From Isoetes taiwanensis (lineage: Eukaryota > Streptophyta > Lycopodiopsida > Isoetales > Isoetaceae), in contig JAJEKV010000098.1 of the NCBI GenBank assembly GCA_021234155.1, positions 1,013,596 through 1,077,595 on the forward strand: DNA of 64,000 bases. Direction: 5' to 3'. Numbering within the stretch: position 1 is the stretch's first letter; each line of letters begins with the position of its first letter. Both the position numbers and the translations under genes were made by a program. Positions 8,476 to 18,708 of this stretch are shown here, piece after piece. The notes beneath the pieces were generated by a model. The model did no database searches and was not told the DNA's origin. It was given only the letters and a program-made list of their open reading frames with translations.

Positions 8476-10994
8476 TCTAGTGTGGTGGACTATGTGCTGG
8501 TGCCTGAGCAGGATATGCATGTCGTCAAGCACTTCCAGGTGGGAACAACTAATAGGGATAAAGAGATCGACTCGGACTACCACTTTACTTGATGTTGGCT
8601 TGGCAGGTTGTGCAAACCCCCGGTGCAACAACTCCTCATATGCCTCAGCTGCGATTAGATTATGAACATGCAGGGGTTTATGCCCAGATGCTTAAAGATG
8701 ACCTGGCAGAAATTTTGCAATATCCTACACTAAAGCAACAGACAGGCCGACTGACTGATGTGCTACTGCGGCAGAGAGATGCTTTGGGAGCCGCCCCCGA
8801 CGGACCTCCAGGAACACAACCTTCCCACGTAATCAATGGTTTGATGCAGAGTGTAAGGAACACAAACGCTGGCTCTGCCAAGTCATAGACCCTGCTTTAC
8901 GCCCACATGCAGTCAGACAGTACCGCGTCTTCCTTAAAGCTAAGAAAGCCAGGTAAATTGCAGCGCATCAAAGGGAAATGTTTTACCTCCTAGAACGTCG
9001 CCCCAGGACCTTCTGGCGAAGGGTTCTTAGAAAGCCAGTACAGCCCACAGAGAATATCACTCCCGAGCAGTGGAGGCAATACTTGCAACAGCTATACGAC
9101 CCTCAGGGTGCCATGCAGCATTACCCCTGCATGGTATGCAGGCAGAATTGCTTAAGTGGGCAGGGTCGTCCAGAATACCAGTGCTGATCGCCTTGTTTAA
9201 CAAGGCATTACAGGAAGGCTTCCCGCTGCAGTGGACCAATAGCAGAGTTGTTCCCATCTATAAGGCAGGTGACCCACACTGGCAGCCAATTACCGAACAA
9301 TCATGGTTAGTTCGGTATTTGTAAAACTGCTTGTTGGGATTCTCGAGCAGCAGTTGACGGGCTGGGTAGAGGCAGCAGAGGTGCGGGCCCTCACCTAAGC
9401 AGGATTCAGACCTCGACACTCAACCATTGACCACATCTTCACGTTGCGAACTCTGGTTGAAGACAGCAGGAACCGCTGTCAGGATCTATATTGTTGCTTT
9501 GTGGATTTTGCGAAGGCGTTTGACACTGTGCCTCGGGAAAAACTATAGGCAAGATTGCGACAACTGGGGGTTCCTGTAGATTTGCAAAATGCAGTGTACA
9601 GGCTATATGAAAGATGCTCGGGTCGGTTGCAGCCGACAAGCCAACCATTTTATAGTAGTATCGGGGTTCGTCAGGGATGCCCTCTCTCCCCAACATTATT
9701 TGGGCTTTACATTGATCAATTGGAGAGCTGGCTTGCTGATAATAAAGGTGATGGAGCTCACCTTCTCTACCAGATCATCAGACAGTTAATATATGCTGAT
9801 GATGTAGACCTCCTAGCTTACACATCAGCAGACATGCAACGACATCTCGATGCCCTGGACACATTCTGCCAAGCGACTGATATGCGTGTCAACCTAGCCA
9901 AGACTAAGGTGGTTTTCATATCATCTTCAGGTCAGTCGAGGATCTCCTCCTTCAGTTACCGAGGGCAGAATGTGGAAGTAGCATCCACATACAAATATTT
10001 GGGAGTGGAGTTTCCTTCTACTATGCATTGGGACACATCCATACGACTACGAGTGACGGCGGGCTGGAAGGCACTATATGCAATGCAAAACAATAGTCAT
10101 AGAGCGGAGTTGTATGATTGGGCCCATCAGTCAGACCTGTTCAAGGTCTTAGTGGAGCCTGTCCTTTTATACGGAGTTGAAGTATGGGGCCTAGTAGTAT
10201 CCCTTGCTACTTGGAATGACTTGGAGCAGGTGCAGAAAGCCTTCTTACTTAGTACGAGCACTAGGGGTGAAGTCCACAGTCCCATATCAAATTCTACTGC
10301 ATGAGACAGAATTCTTGCCTCTTCAGATGGTGGCCCTTGATCGCCACATTGTCTATTTTCAGAAGGTGGTCAATATGGACGATGCTCGTCTCCCTGAACT
10401 AGCTTATATCATGGCAATGGGGCCGCAACGTCTCAAGGCCTACTGGAGGGAAAAGAGAGCTCAATGGTTGGCTAGATGGAATGTGCAGGAGAACAGGTGT
10501 ATACATGTGCAAACAGAGGCAGATCGCTATAGCTTGAGGCAATACCTTGACGTTTGCTTCCTCAGCAAGCTTTGGGATGCCAATGCCCTTGAACATGTCA
10601 AGACAAAGACACTACCACGCATAAATCCTGTACATTGAACGTAGGCCCGCACGCTACCAAGGTATTACCACTTCTGCCCATGAAAAGGCACAGACTCATT
10701 GCCTCCATTCGCACAGGGGCACATCATCTTCGAATTGAGACAGGCAGATGGATTGGTGAGCCACGCCAGAACAGGCTCTGTCAATGCTACCAAATGGGAG
10801 TCATTGAGGATGAATCTCATACCCTTCAAAGTTGCCCAGCATATGATCAAATCCGGACGCGCTATGCTAAGTTGGTCAGGCATGGCCAGCCATTACATGT
10901 GGCATTGAGCATAGCATCCGTACGAGTGCTGGGATCATACCTTCAGGAGGTTATGGACATGCGAGATCAGCTATGTCCTCGGGCACACACTTGA
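8476..10994 (+). pseudogene. LINE-A endonuclease-RT polyprotein, frameshifted
   Basis: It begins with the end of an AP-type endonuclease (SSVVDYVLVPEQ), then a linker, then reverse transcriptase blocks: GFPLQWTNSRVVPIYKAGDP, HSTIDHIFTLRTLVED, CCFVDFAKAFDTVPR, GVRQGCPLSPTLFGLYIDQL and YADDVDLLAY (active site at 9792-9803). The C-terminal region carries a Cys/His cluster (RLCQCYQMGVIEDESHTLQSC) typical of LINE ends, and stops at TGA 10992-10994. Several frameshifts and stops (for example near 8590, 9200-9330, 9545 and 10250) make it inactive. The 9555-10304 frame is the longest intact piece. The YADDVDLL signature differs from the L1 family in this window, so this is a separate LINE lineage. 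Confidence 0.85.
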
Positions 10995-11065
10995 CATGTA
11001 TATATACATTTATTTCATGATGATGTATACGTGTACAGTTTGACATCATTCTTATTACTGCCACA

Positions 11066-11117
11066 GTTTTTCCCTCGAAAACCCTTCGGGAGGGGGGGGG
11101 GAAGGGTTTTAACCCGG
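11066..11117 (+). other. LINE 3'-UTR hairpin
   Basis: CGAAAACCCTTC pairs with GAAGGGTTTT across a G-rich loop, followed by AACCCGG. The same stem-loop appears in the 3' UTRs of LINE-B (18812-18853), LINE-C (29660-29699) and LINE-D (50067-50105), in each case about 50-100 bp before the tail. Conservation across diverged copies suggests it is recognised by the LINE reverse transcriptase. Confidence 0.65.
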
Positions 11118-11216
11118 ACAGTAACAAGTTTGTTGCGCTCCTTCTGGGTCCCATAGGCCGATTGGTCTCAGTGGACGATAAAAAATCATTATTATTCTTA
11201 TTCTTATTCTTATTCT

Positions 11217-11494
11217 AGCACCAACAGCAATAGAAAGTCTTTGTTTAAAGTCAAGACTTCCCCGGGGATTTCCATCTTTGTCTGCCAACATATAACATAT
11301 TGTAGTTATAACAAATTGTAAATAGGACAATAACCAAATAAATATAGTAGCAATGACATACCATATAAAAGGCTGCAGACATTTCCATTAGGAAGATAAT
11401 CATATATCAGCATCTGAAGGTGACGATCGTTATCTTGACAATAACCAAGGAGAGTAACAAGATGTCTGTGGCGCATCTGACAAAGTTGTTCGGC
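11217..11494 (-). pseudogene. receptor-like kinase exons, N-lobe to hinge
   Basis: Two minus-strand exons. The first (11494-11362, AG|GCC acceptor, ATATG|GTATGT donor, phase 1) encodes EQLCQMRHRHLVTLLGYCQD and MLIYDYLPNGNVCSLLY, the alphaC/beta4-beta5/hinge part of a plant kinase. The second (11281-11217, GGCAG acceptor, phase-consistent) encodes DKDGNPRGSLDFKQRLSIAV and is cut at 11217 by LINE-A. The sequence continues at 4382 (GLQYLHGE). Intron phase and residue order fit one gene. Its relatives are plant receptor-like or RLCK Ser/Thr kinases with the ...LDFKQRLSIA-GAAKGL...HRDFK layout. Confidence 0.8.
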
Positions 11495-11649
11495 CTATCC
11501 AATGTGAACATGCCATGCTGAGAAACTTTGAGGTAGTAAACTTGTTGGGATGATAATGAATCACCTGCCCAATGTGTAGGCAGCAAAATGTTTACTCAGC
11601 ATACAACAAGAAAAGACACTTGCAAATACGAAACTCAAAGGATGGTTAC

Positions 11650-11750
11650 CTGGATCTGCCACAATTTTTTCTTTGATGTCCTCGCTGTTGAAGGCTAACT
11701 CCTTTAAAAAAATAACGGCATAAACTGAACTTTTGCCAGTGTGCAGCAAC
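11650..11750 (-). pseudogene. exon-like fragment, unknown gene
   Basis: Between a CACCAG acceptor and a CCAG|GTAACC donor the minus strand encodes LLHTGKSSVYAV and KELAFNSEDIKEKIVADP with no stop. It does not look like the expected kinase N-lobe (no VAIK-type lysine context), although it lies just upstream of the kinase exons. It could be an exon from another gene. Identity not recognised. Confidence 0.4.
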
Positions 11751-11897
11751 TGGTGTTGAAGACGATAGCATGGTAACTGGAATGTAAAAGAAAATGGCTT
11801 TTTGCAAGTAATTACAAAGCCACCTTATAAGCCTATGATTTCAAGTAACAAAAATCTAATGCTTTATTTGACAAAACAGTAAGGAGGACAAAGGCAC

Positions 11898-11963
11898 CTT
11901 CTTCAGGAAGAGTGAATGCATCTCTTTGCATTCGGATCTGCTTAAGTGCTAGGGACCTCATCA
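11898..11963 (-). pseudogene. exon-like fragment with kinase-like ALKQIRM string
   Basis: A 66-bp open segment between CTCACAG and GAAG|GTGCC encodes MRSLALKQIRMQRDAFTLPE. ALKQIRM resembles the beta3 strand (VALKxIR) of CMGC kinases such as CDKs, but 20 residues are too few to be sure. It differs from the receptor-like kinase downstream. Confidence 0.3.
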
Positions 11964-12293
11964 CTGTGAGGTGAATTCCTTAATCATGTCTCTTTGAAAG
12001 TGGTAGCATGTTCTCCTTGCGTCAAATTGCAATCTCACACTGAAGGGGCCTAGGTCCCAAAAGGTCTAATGCTTTGCCTTGAGCAGAAACTATGAGAATA
12101 ATCTAATCTGTTTTAAGTCTTACCCTTTCTTATCTAAAGAAAATCATCCCATCTTCTACAACAACTCCCCCAATGAGAAATCAAAGACACCTTTTCTGAT
12201 AATGAATGCATGTGTATGAATGAAAAATCGGAGGAAAAATACAAAAAAATATGTACATATCAGCAAGAAATAGCTTAGAGCAAGTAGCTAGAC

Positions 12294-12374
12294 CTCCTGT
12301 AGGATGTTATATGCATTTTCGTAGCATCTGAGCACAGTAACCCAGTCCCTTCGAAATTCAGCATAGACAGCCAT
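12294..12374 (-). pseudogene. TRAPPC11-like exon
   Basis: A phase-0 exon of exactly 27 codons, preceded by TTCTCAG and followed by CAGGAG|GT. It encodes MAVYAEFRRDWVTVLRCYEN and AYNILQE. From memory this closely matches the plant TRAPPC11 (foie gras) segment ...VAVYAEFRRDW-ALRFYE-AY.L.E. TRAPPC11 is a subunit of a Golgi/endosome trafficking complex. No other TRAPPC11 exon is recognised nearby, so this is an isolated captured or relic exon. Confidence 0.5.
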
Positions 12375-12954
12375 CTGAGAAGCGCAAAGGAATGAGATAA
12401 ATTAACATTAGAAGATAGTTTTGTACGCATGTGCATGGAAGATCCAAGTTCAAAGTGACGCAAGAGTGATGGTATGTTAACTTGCACACTTTCTACTGCA
12501 TAAACAAAGGTTTTCTGTAATAAAATAAACAGAAAACACACCATAAAATATGTTTCTATAGAGAATAAAGTTCAATGCCACTGAAAAGAAGTGAAGCTCT
12601 CTGACTTGTTCTGCCTCAAACAACCCCAATCATAAAGCAGGGCTAGAAATATTGAGATCATAATGTGTTTTCAAGATGGCTAAGATGTGTGCACATATTT
12701 TAAGAATACGACAAGCTAGCTATTCAAAAAGCATCCTTAGATTAGTACACTGAGAGCACATAGACTTAGGGATAGACCACAATGCAAGTAAAAAAATGCA
12801 ACGATGATGTGAGAACTCACACCATGGTGAGATAAAAAAAAAAGCATGGGTGACGCTGTTTTCGAGCTTCGGAATAACAGACGAAATGCTAATCATAGTG
12901 CAGATTTTATGATCGAAGATGAAGTTTGGTGAATGACATGGTCCTAATAGTTAC

Positions 12955-13017
12955 CTTGTCTTAAATCTGCCATGATTCGAATGCAATCTGAACGAACAAT
13001 CCTAACCGGTTTCTCAT
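12955..13017 (-). pseudogene. exon-like fragment, unknown gene
   Basis: An open 63-bp segment with a TAAG acceptor and a CAAG|GTAACT donor encodes DEKPVRIVRSDCIRIMADLR. No family is recognised. It shares strand with the other exon pieces between 11.2 and 13.3 kb. Confidence 0.35.
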
Positions 13018-13106
13018 CTTACTAAGATAGAAGCGTAACAGACAGATTATGCTAGACAAAGAAAACATCGACTGGCTTAGAAGCTCAGTTTTATGGAGAA
13101 GTTTAC

Positions 13107-13225
13107 CTTCATCTTTAGGAGCTTCCAGAATTCTGATAAGTTCGCATGCAGAAAAACATCTAGTATTGGCCGGATGTCTTTATGAAATGCAAAGGATATA
13201 TCCCCATGAATCTGCCATGCCAGAC
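13107..13225 (-). pseudogene. exon-like fragment, unknown gene
   Basis: An open segment ending at an AAGATGAAG|GTAAAC donor encodes VWQIHGDISFAFHKDIRPIL and DVFLHANLSEFWKLLKMK. It looks like genuine coding sequence but no family is recognised; the acceptor is uncertain (GAAAG near 13192-13220). Confidence 0.35.
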
Positions 13226-13810
13226 CTTCCTTTCATTGTCAGAACTTCTTACCATGCCAATGCTAGTTTAGACGCAAGCGATACATGAATTAACAATAAA
13301 TTCTTTCACATGCCTCATTACTTCCAGTGAAGAACTTCATAGAGAAGAACCTGCGTGAAATATTAAAAGCCACTCGTTTTGAACATGCATTAAACTAGAT
13401 GCATTAAACCAGTCCTTGCACTTGCACTTGCTCTGCCAAGCAAACCCAATCATATTCATGATTTTAGGATTTAGATCAACAGAAAATACATTCACCTCTT
13501 CTTGCCACAACTCTCTGCAGACTTAAAAAATTAGAGTAAACTCTGCATAAGTTACGATCAAAACTTATTAAAATTCCCATGCGCAAAATGTCCATAGCAT
13601 GAGAAGACGTGGGGCGTTAGTTATGAAGACCTGAAAACAGAAATCGTGGCACAAGCTGCTTCGAGCTGTCTGATCGTCCAGGGATTGTGATCACAAACCC
13701 ATCGTCAAAAGTTTAGCTGTCTGATTGTCCAGGGATTGCGATCATAAACTGTGGCTGAAGAAATCATGAGTAATAGAAATTAAGAACAGAAATGCGAACA
13801 AAATCTCTCT

Positions 13811-13908
13811 CAGTAATACGATGGCTGCCCTCTTTTTGTTTGGGTCCCATAGGCCAATTGGTCTCCGTGGACGCTAAAAAACTATTCTATTCTATTCTAT
13901 TCTATTCT
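13811..13908 (+). mobile_element. severely truncated LINE copy with (TATTC)n tail
   Basis: About 100 bp matching only the last part of the LINE 3' UTR (AGTAATACG..., then GGGTCCCATAGGCCAATTGG, then GTGGACGCTAAAAA) and ending in five TATTC units. It shows that very short 5' truncations occur in this family. Confidence 0.75.
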
Positions 13909-14108
13909 CAAGGGCTTTCCTGCTCGTAACTCTCTAAAAAGGTGTGAATTTTGATGAGCTTAAGTTGAGGGAGAAAGAATGCCAGAGGAAGGATTGGTCC
14001 TCTGTGTTCAGAGGCATGGCGATGTCGATTATCCAGTTTCCACACCCGCCGCCTAACAACACTGGCGACCATCAGTTTACAGCCAACAATAAGTTTGGAG
14101 CAGTTTTG

Positions 14109-14193
14109 GGCATATCTTAAGCATATTCCAGCATATGCTTAGGATATGCCAAAAACCCACATGAGCAAGGGTTTGCCCCCCTAGGGGCAACCC
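14109..14193. repeat. two adjacent palindromes
   Basis: GGCATATCTTAAGCATAT (14109-14126) pairs with ATATGCTTAGGATATGCC (14133-14150) with one mismatch. A second dyad, TTGCCCCCCTAGGGGCAA, spans 14173-14190 with GGG/CCC flanks. A related TTGCCCC...GGGGCAA dyad occurs at 37831-37851, with GGCATAT-type sequence beside it in the opposite order. These may be ends of a small dispersed element. Confidence 0.5.
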
Positions 14194-14575
14194 AACAAAA
14201 TAAATATATACTCAAGCTTACGTATAAAGGAAATCATGGTCTTCAACTAAGACTTTGGTTGTCTTAAGATTTTGGATTTGCCAACTTCAATAACTTGTAT
14301 TTAAGACTTTCATTAAGCTGTTATAGCCTATAACTAGACCTATATGCTTGTCTCTACAACCACATTTTCAAATGCACTCATCCCCATCTAAAATAAAAAT
14401 TCACAATTTTTAGAAAAAGAAGGCGTACACTATTTTGGATGTTGATGCAAATGGAGAGTGTACTTGCATGGCATCAAACTTTGAATTCGGATTGGTTTTC
14501 CAATTACCTTGCCATTTTCTTGCGTTCTATAGCTCAACAATTACCTAGAAAAAACCAAAGAGAAAGTTCAAACCA

Positions 14576-15609
14576 TCAGTATGATGAAGATAAAGAAATA
14601 TTGCAATTTGATCTTGGCTCATTCTCCCAATCACTTTCTGATTCTTGCTCAACAAGGACCGCTACATTTCCTTCAATCTCACTGTCTTCTTCTTCTTCTA
14701 ATTTGACAGAGTTGTCTTCTGCCATACTTGCACCCGAGCCACTTGAACGAGCATGATTCCACTTTCTTTCAACCGGTTTTGCCTTCTTGTATTTTTTGGT
14801 GTCACCTCTCTCTTTGTCTGCCTTTTTATCTCCATCTTTCTTGGAATATCTGCAATTCCTTGCAGTGTGGCCCTTCTTGCCACACGACCAGCATTCAAAG
14901 TCATTTCTTTGCATCTTGACCTTGGCCACATAAGCCGACTCCTCCTCATCTTTCTTGAGCAACTGAGATGCCTGGAGCACAGCACCAATCACTGCTTCAC
15001 TTTTCATCTTGCCATCCTTACATCCCATAGCCTGCTTGATAGAGTCATAGGATCCTGGAAGACTTGCCAGTATAGCCATAGCCAAATCCTCATCACTAAT
15101 AGAGTGATTCAACGCCGCAAGTTGATCTGCTAAGCTTTCCATAGTGCTAATATGATCAGTGGGATCATCTTCATCCTTCATTTTAGCACTAAAAATTTTT
15201 GCCACAAGAACAATTTCTGTGACGTAGCATGGGCTTTGAATGTTTTCTTCAAACACTCCCATCCCTCCTTTGCAGTGTTCTTCAATCTTACTAACGGGAT
15301 TTGCCCATCCTTGAGCCCAAACATCATGGATGTTTTTGCTCGATTGTCCTTCTTCTTCCATGCAGACAGAGATGCCGTCTCTTCTGCAACTTCTCCATCA
15401 CTATCATTTCCTGCCTCACCAATCTCCGGTCTTGGTTCGGCTCCACTCACAACATCCCAGACATCACGTTCTTCCAAGATAGCCTGCATTTTCCAAAACC
15501 ACACCGTGGCATTGGTTCGATCAAGCTTCTCCAAATTCTTCAGATCCATTTGTAGCTTGGCCATCTTTTCCTCTTCACACAAACTCTTCTCTGATTCTTC
15601 TGATACCAT
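14576..15609 (-). pseudogene. copia Gag, inverted relative to pol
   Basis: ATG at 15609 overlaps a TGGTATCAGA string like the initiator-Met primer-binding site usual in plant copia elements. The first frame encodes MAKLQMDLKNLEKLD and FKAHATSQKLFLWQKFLVLK. A single-base loss in an A-run near 15180 shifts the frame, which then continues MKDEDDPTDHISTMESLADQ, ILASLPGSYDSI and the zinc knuckle CWSCGKKGHTARNC (CX2CX4HX4C, about 14854-14895), with an acidic tail. It is the nucleocapsid precursor of a copia element. Apart from one frameshift it is well preserved, so the rearrangement is not very old. Confidence 0.85.
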
Positions 15610-15643
15610 GAAAACTCTTCTCTGATCTTCAGTGCTCTGATTG

Positions 15644-15935
15644 GGTGGGAGATCAAGATAGTAGAAGATCAACAACGGGATTCTGTGTGATGTTACATGG
15701 AGCAGCAGTAACTTGGACTAGCTGTAAGAAAACATCAGTGGCTTTGTCTTCGTGTGAGGCGGAGTACATGGCTACATCTGCAGTAGTGAGAGAAACAACA
15801 TGGTTTAGACAGTTCCTAGCAGAGATCGGTTATGGTCAAGCTGAGCCAACTGTTATCTACAATGATAACAAAAGCAGCATTGCCTTGACGGAAAATCCAG
15901 TACATCATAGAAGGTCTAAGCATATCTCAATTCAT
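15644..15935 (+). pseudogene. duplicated RNase H fragment of copia
   Basis: A near-identical direct copy of 18261-18552, differing at only a handful of positions. It encodes DQDSRRSTTGFCVMLHGAAV, SSCEAEYMATS and NDNKSSIALTENPVHHRRSK, and stops abruptly at ISIH, where integrase sequence begins in the same frame. The left junction with inverted gag has GATTGG(G)TGGGAGATCA microhomology to the flank of the second copy. Confidence 0.85.
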
Positions 15936-16701
15936 CAGCTGATACAACAAGATATGGTGTCTGGAATTAGTGACATATCCAAAGGTCCATTGGGTTTGTG
16001 TGAAGGGTGTATATTGAGCAAGCATCATCAAAAGAAAATCAAGCGACAGGGTACTAGGGCCACACGTATCCTCCAGGTGGTGCATACAGATCTGAGTGGG
16101 CACATGCCAGTGCTATCATTAGGTAAAGCTCAATATTTCCTAGTTTTGGTGGACGATTTTTCCAGAAAATCATTTGTGTTTTTGCTCCATAAAAAGAATG
16201 AAGTATTGGAAATCTTCAAAACATGGATGAAACAGGTAGAAAAGGAGACTGGACAAGTGGTGACAACAATTAGAAGTGATAATGGGACTGAATTTGTGTC
16301 TAAAGAATTCAACAAGTGCTTGGAACAGGCTGGTGTGAACAGGCAGTTGTCAAATCCTTATGAAAAATGGCAGAATGGAGTGGCAGAGAGAAAGATGCGC
16401 ACCTTGAAAGAGTGTGCATTAAGCATGTTGAGATGGGCAAAGTTAGCAGATGCATTTTGGGGGGAGGCGATTCTTACAACATGCTTTCTTCAAAATCGAG
16501 CTCCAAATGTGGCTGTAAAAGGGAAAACACCAGAGGAAATGTGGAGTGGTCTAAAGCCTAACGTGGAAAATCTAAGGGTGTTTGGATGCATGGCATATGC
16601 CTTTTATTCCCAAGGAGCTCAGGGAAACCAAATTGGCAGCAAAATCCAGGCGGTGTATATTTGTTTGATATTGCCAGCAAGGAAAGGGATACAGACTGCT
16701 T
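15936..16701 (+). pseudogene. copia integrase
   Basis: A GAG-pre-integrase remnant (CEGCILSKHH) is followed by the catalytic core: VHTDLSGHMPV, IRSDNGTEFVSKEF and NGVAERKMRTLKE. The second Asp and the Glu are separated by exactly 35 residues (D,D35E). The frame breaks near 16640. It is fused in frame to the upstream RNase H duplicate, which is not a natural order. Confidence 0.85.
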
Positions 16702-17268
16702 GATGTACAGACCAGGAAAATTGTAAAAACTAGTAATGTTCAATTTGATGAGTTCCGGGTAGCAGAACGAGCAATCACCGCCGAAGATGAAGAGAAGGAT
16801 CTATTTCAAGAGCAAACAGTGTTGTGGTTGGACATGCAAGAAGAATCATGCACTGAAGCAAGGCAAGAAACAGTCACTGATTCGATTGATGCTCAAGAAT
16901 AGTCTCACGGTCACCACATGGAGTCTCAGCCAGCATCTAGACACATGCACAGCAGTTCGTCAAGCGAAACATGTCCTCCTGTGAGGAGGAGCCTTCGTGG
17001 GCATCATCCCACTCAAAAGTGGTTGGAGTGGAAGCAAGATCACAGATCTGCAGCATTGGCAGAAGCTATGCATGTGGAAATCATGGTTGAACGGCAGCAT
17101 GGTTACTGGTGGCAAGAAGATTTTGAAGAAAAGTGTGTTGCAGAATGTTTTCAATCAGAATTTTTGGAGCCATTAACAGTTCAGGAAGCAATCCATGGAC
17201 CGGATTCTGAGCACTGGAAGAAAGCTATGCATGAAGAGATTGGAGCTATGCAGATGACAGAAGCTTAA
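16702..17268 (+). pseudogene. copia integrase-RT linker
   Basis: In shifted frames this carries the usual loosely conserved linker (RKIVKTSNVQFDEF, RRSLRGHHPTQKWLEWKQDH) and the RT approach EAIHGPDSEHWKKAMHEEIG. Stops and shifts at about 16700, 16900 and 17266. Confidence 0.7.
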
Positions 17269-18260
17269 GAGCTTGTTGATCTCCCACCGGGCTGGAAAGC
17301 AGTTGGATGTCATTGGGTGTTCAAAATTAAACAAGCTGGAGATGGATCAGTGGCACGGTATCAAGCAACAAGGGATAGATTTTGATGAAACGTTCTCACC
17401 AGTTGCTAAGATGACATCAATTCGAACGGTGTTGGCAATAGTAGCCCAAGAAAACCTTAAAATCCACCAGATGGATGTCAAGACCGCATTCTTAAATGGG
17501 TATTTGGCAGAAGAGATTTTTATGAGACAACCGAAAGGTTTTGACCAGGAATCAGGGAAAGTATGTAAGCTTAAGCGGGCCTTGTATGGATTGAAGCAAA
17601 GCCCACGTACTTGGTATCTCAGACTGGATACATTTTTGAGGCACCTTGGTTTTCGAAGATGTACCACTGAATGGAATGTATACTGCAGATGGACAGATAA
17701 CAAAATTGCAATGGTGATAGGATACGTGGATGACTTGATCATTGTCAGTAAAGGTATGGCAGGAGTTCTTGACATAAAAAGGGCACTTCATGTTGAGTTT
17801 CAAATGACTGATTTGGGTGAGATACAGACCTGTTTGGGGCTTCAAATTGTCAGGGATAGATTGAAGCGTACTTTGCTCATTCATCAAGAGCAAGCCATTC
17901 TTAAGTTGTGCAAAAGGTTTGGCATGGGAAATTGTGTGATCAAGGAGACACCTGCAGCTTTGAATTGTCGGCTGAGCTTGGACATGGCTCCAAAAACCAA
18001 GGAAGAACAATCAGTTATGTCACAGGTACCCTACAGAAACACTATTGGCTCCTTAATGCACATGATGGTTAGTACAAGACCGGACATTGCCCAAGCAGTA
18101 GGCATGGTTAGCAGGTTCATGCATAATCCAGGTCTAGAGCATTGGAATGCTGTCAAGAGGATTGTCAGATATCTTCGGGGTACTGCAAATATGGGTTTGA
18201 GATATGGTCCAGACACAAACTATCCTTCAATTAGACTTGTCTCCTTTGTAGATGCAGATT
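17269..18260 (+). pseudogene. copia reverse transcriptase
   Basis: The first residues (VDLPPGWKAVGCHWVFKIK) are in one frame. A shift near 17360 leads to FDETFSPVAKMTSIRTVLAI, MDVKTAFLNGYLAEEIFMRQ, RALYGLKQSPRTWY and the active site GYVDDLIIVSKG (YVDD at 17723-17734), then MVSTRPDIAQAVGMVSRFM and the DADW entry to RNase H. One frameshift disables it. Confidence 0.85.
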
Positions 18261-18705
18261 GGTGGGAGATCAGGATAGTAGAAGATCAACAACAGGATTC
18301 TGTGTGATGTTACATGGAGCAGCAGTAACTTGGACTAGCTGTAAGCAAACATCATTGGCTTTGTCTTCGTGTGAGGCGGAGTACATGGCTACATCTGCAG
18401 TAGTGAGAGAAACAACATGGTTAAGACAGTTCCTAGCAGAGATCGGTTATGGTCAAGCTGAGCCAACTGTTATCTACAATGATAACAAAAGCAGCATTGC
18501 CTTGACGGAAAATCCAGTACATCATAGAAGGTCTAAGCATATCTCAATTCATCACCACTACACCCGTGAGAAAGTTGTGGATCGAACTGTGGAGATGAGA
18601 TATATTTCTACAGATGAAATGCCAGCAGACCTTCTGACGAAACCTATGACAAAGGAGAAATTTCGGCAGCACAGGAATACCTTGGGTATAGATTTTTCAT
18701 TATAA
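18261..18705 (+). pseudogene. copia RNase H, complete C-terminus
   Basis: It carries DQDSRRSTTGFC, SSCEAEYMATS, the NDNKSSI motif, HYTREKVVDRTVEMRYIST and ADLLTKPMTKEKF, ending at a natural stop (18703-18705). LINE-B starts four bases later. It is intact over its own length, but the polyprotein upstream is frameshifted. Confidence 0.85.
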
Positions 18706-18708
18706 GCA

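Larger units (their letters stand above)
8473..11217 (+). mobile_element. LINE-A: 5'-truncated LINE with (TTATTC)n tail
   Basis: Full structure from inside the endonuclease to the 3' tail. The 3' end is GGTCCCATAGGCCGATTGGT...GTGGACG followed by TTATTC repeats (to 11216). The same 3' end recurs at 13.8, 18.7, 29.6, 35.0, 50.0 and 55.4 kb with different tails. It is inserted into a kinase exon; GCACC at 8468-8472 and 11218-11222 is a possible short target duplication. The element reads opposite to the kinase. Confidence 0.8.
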
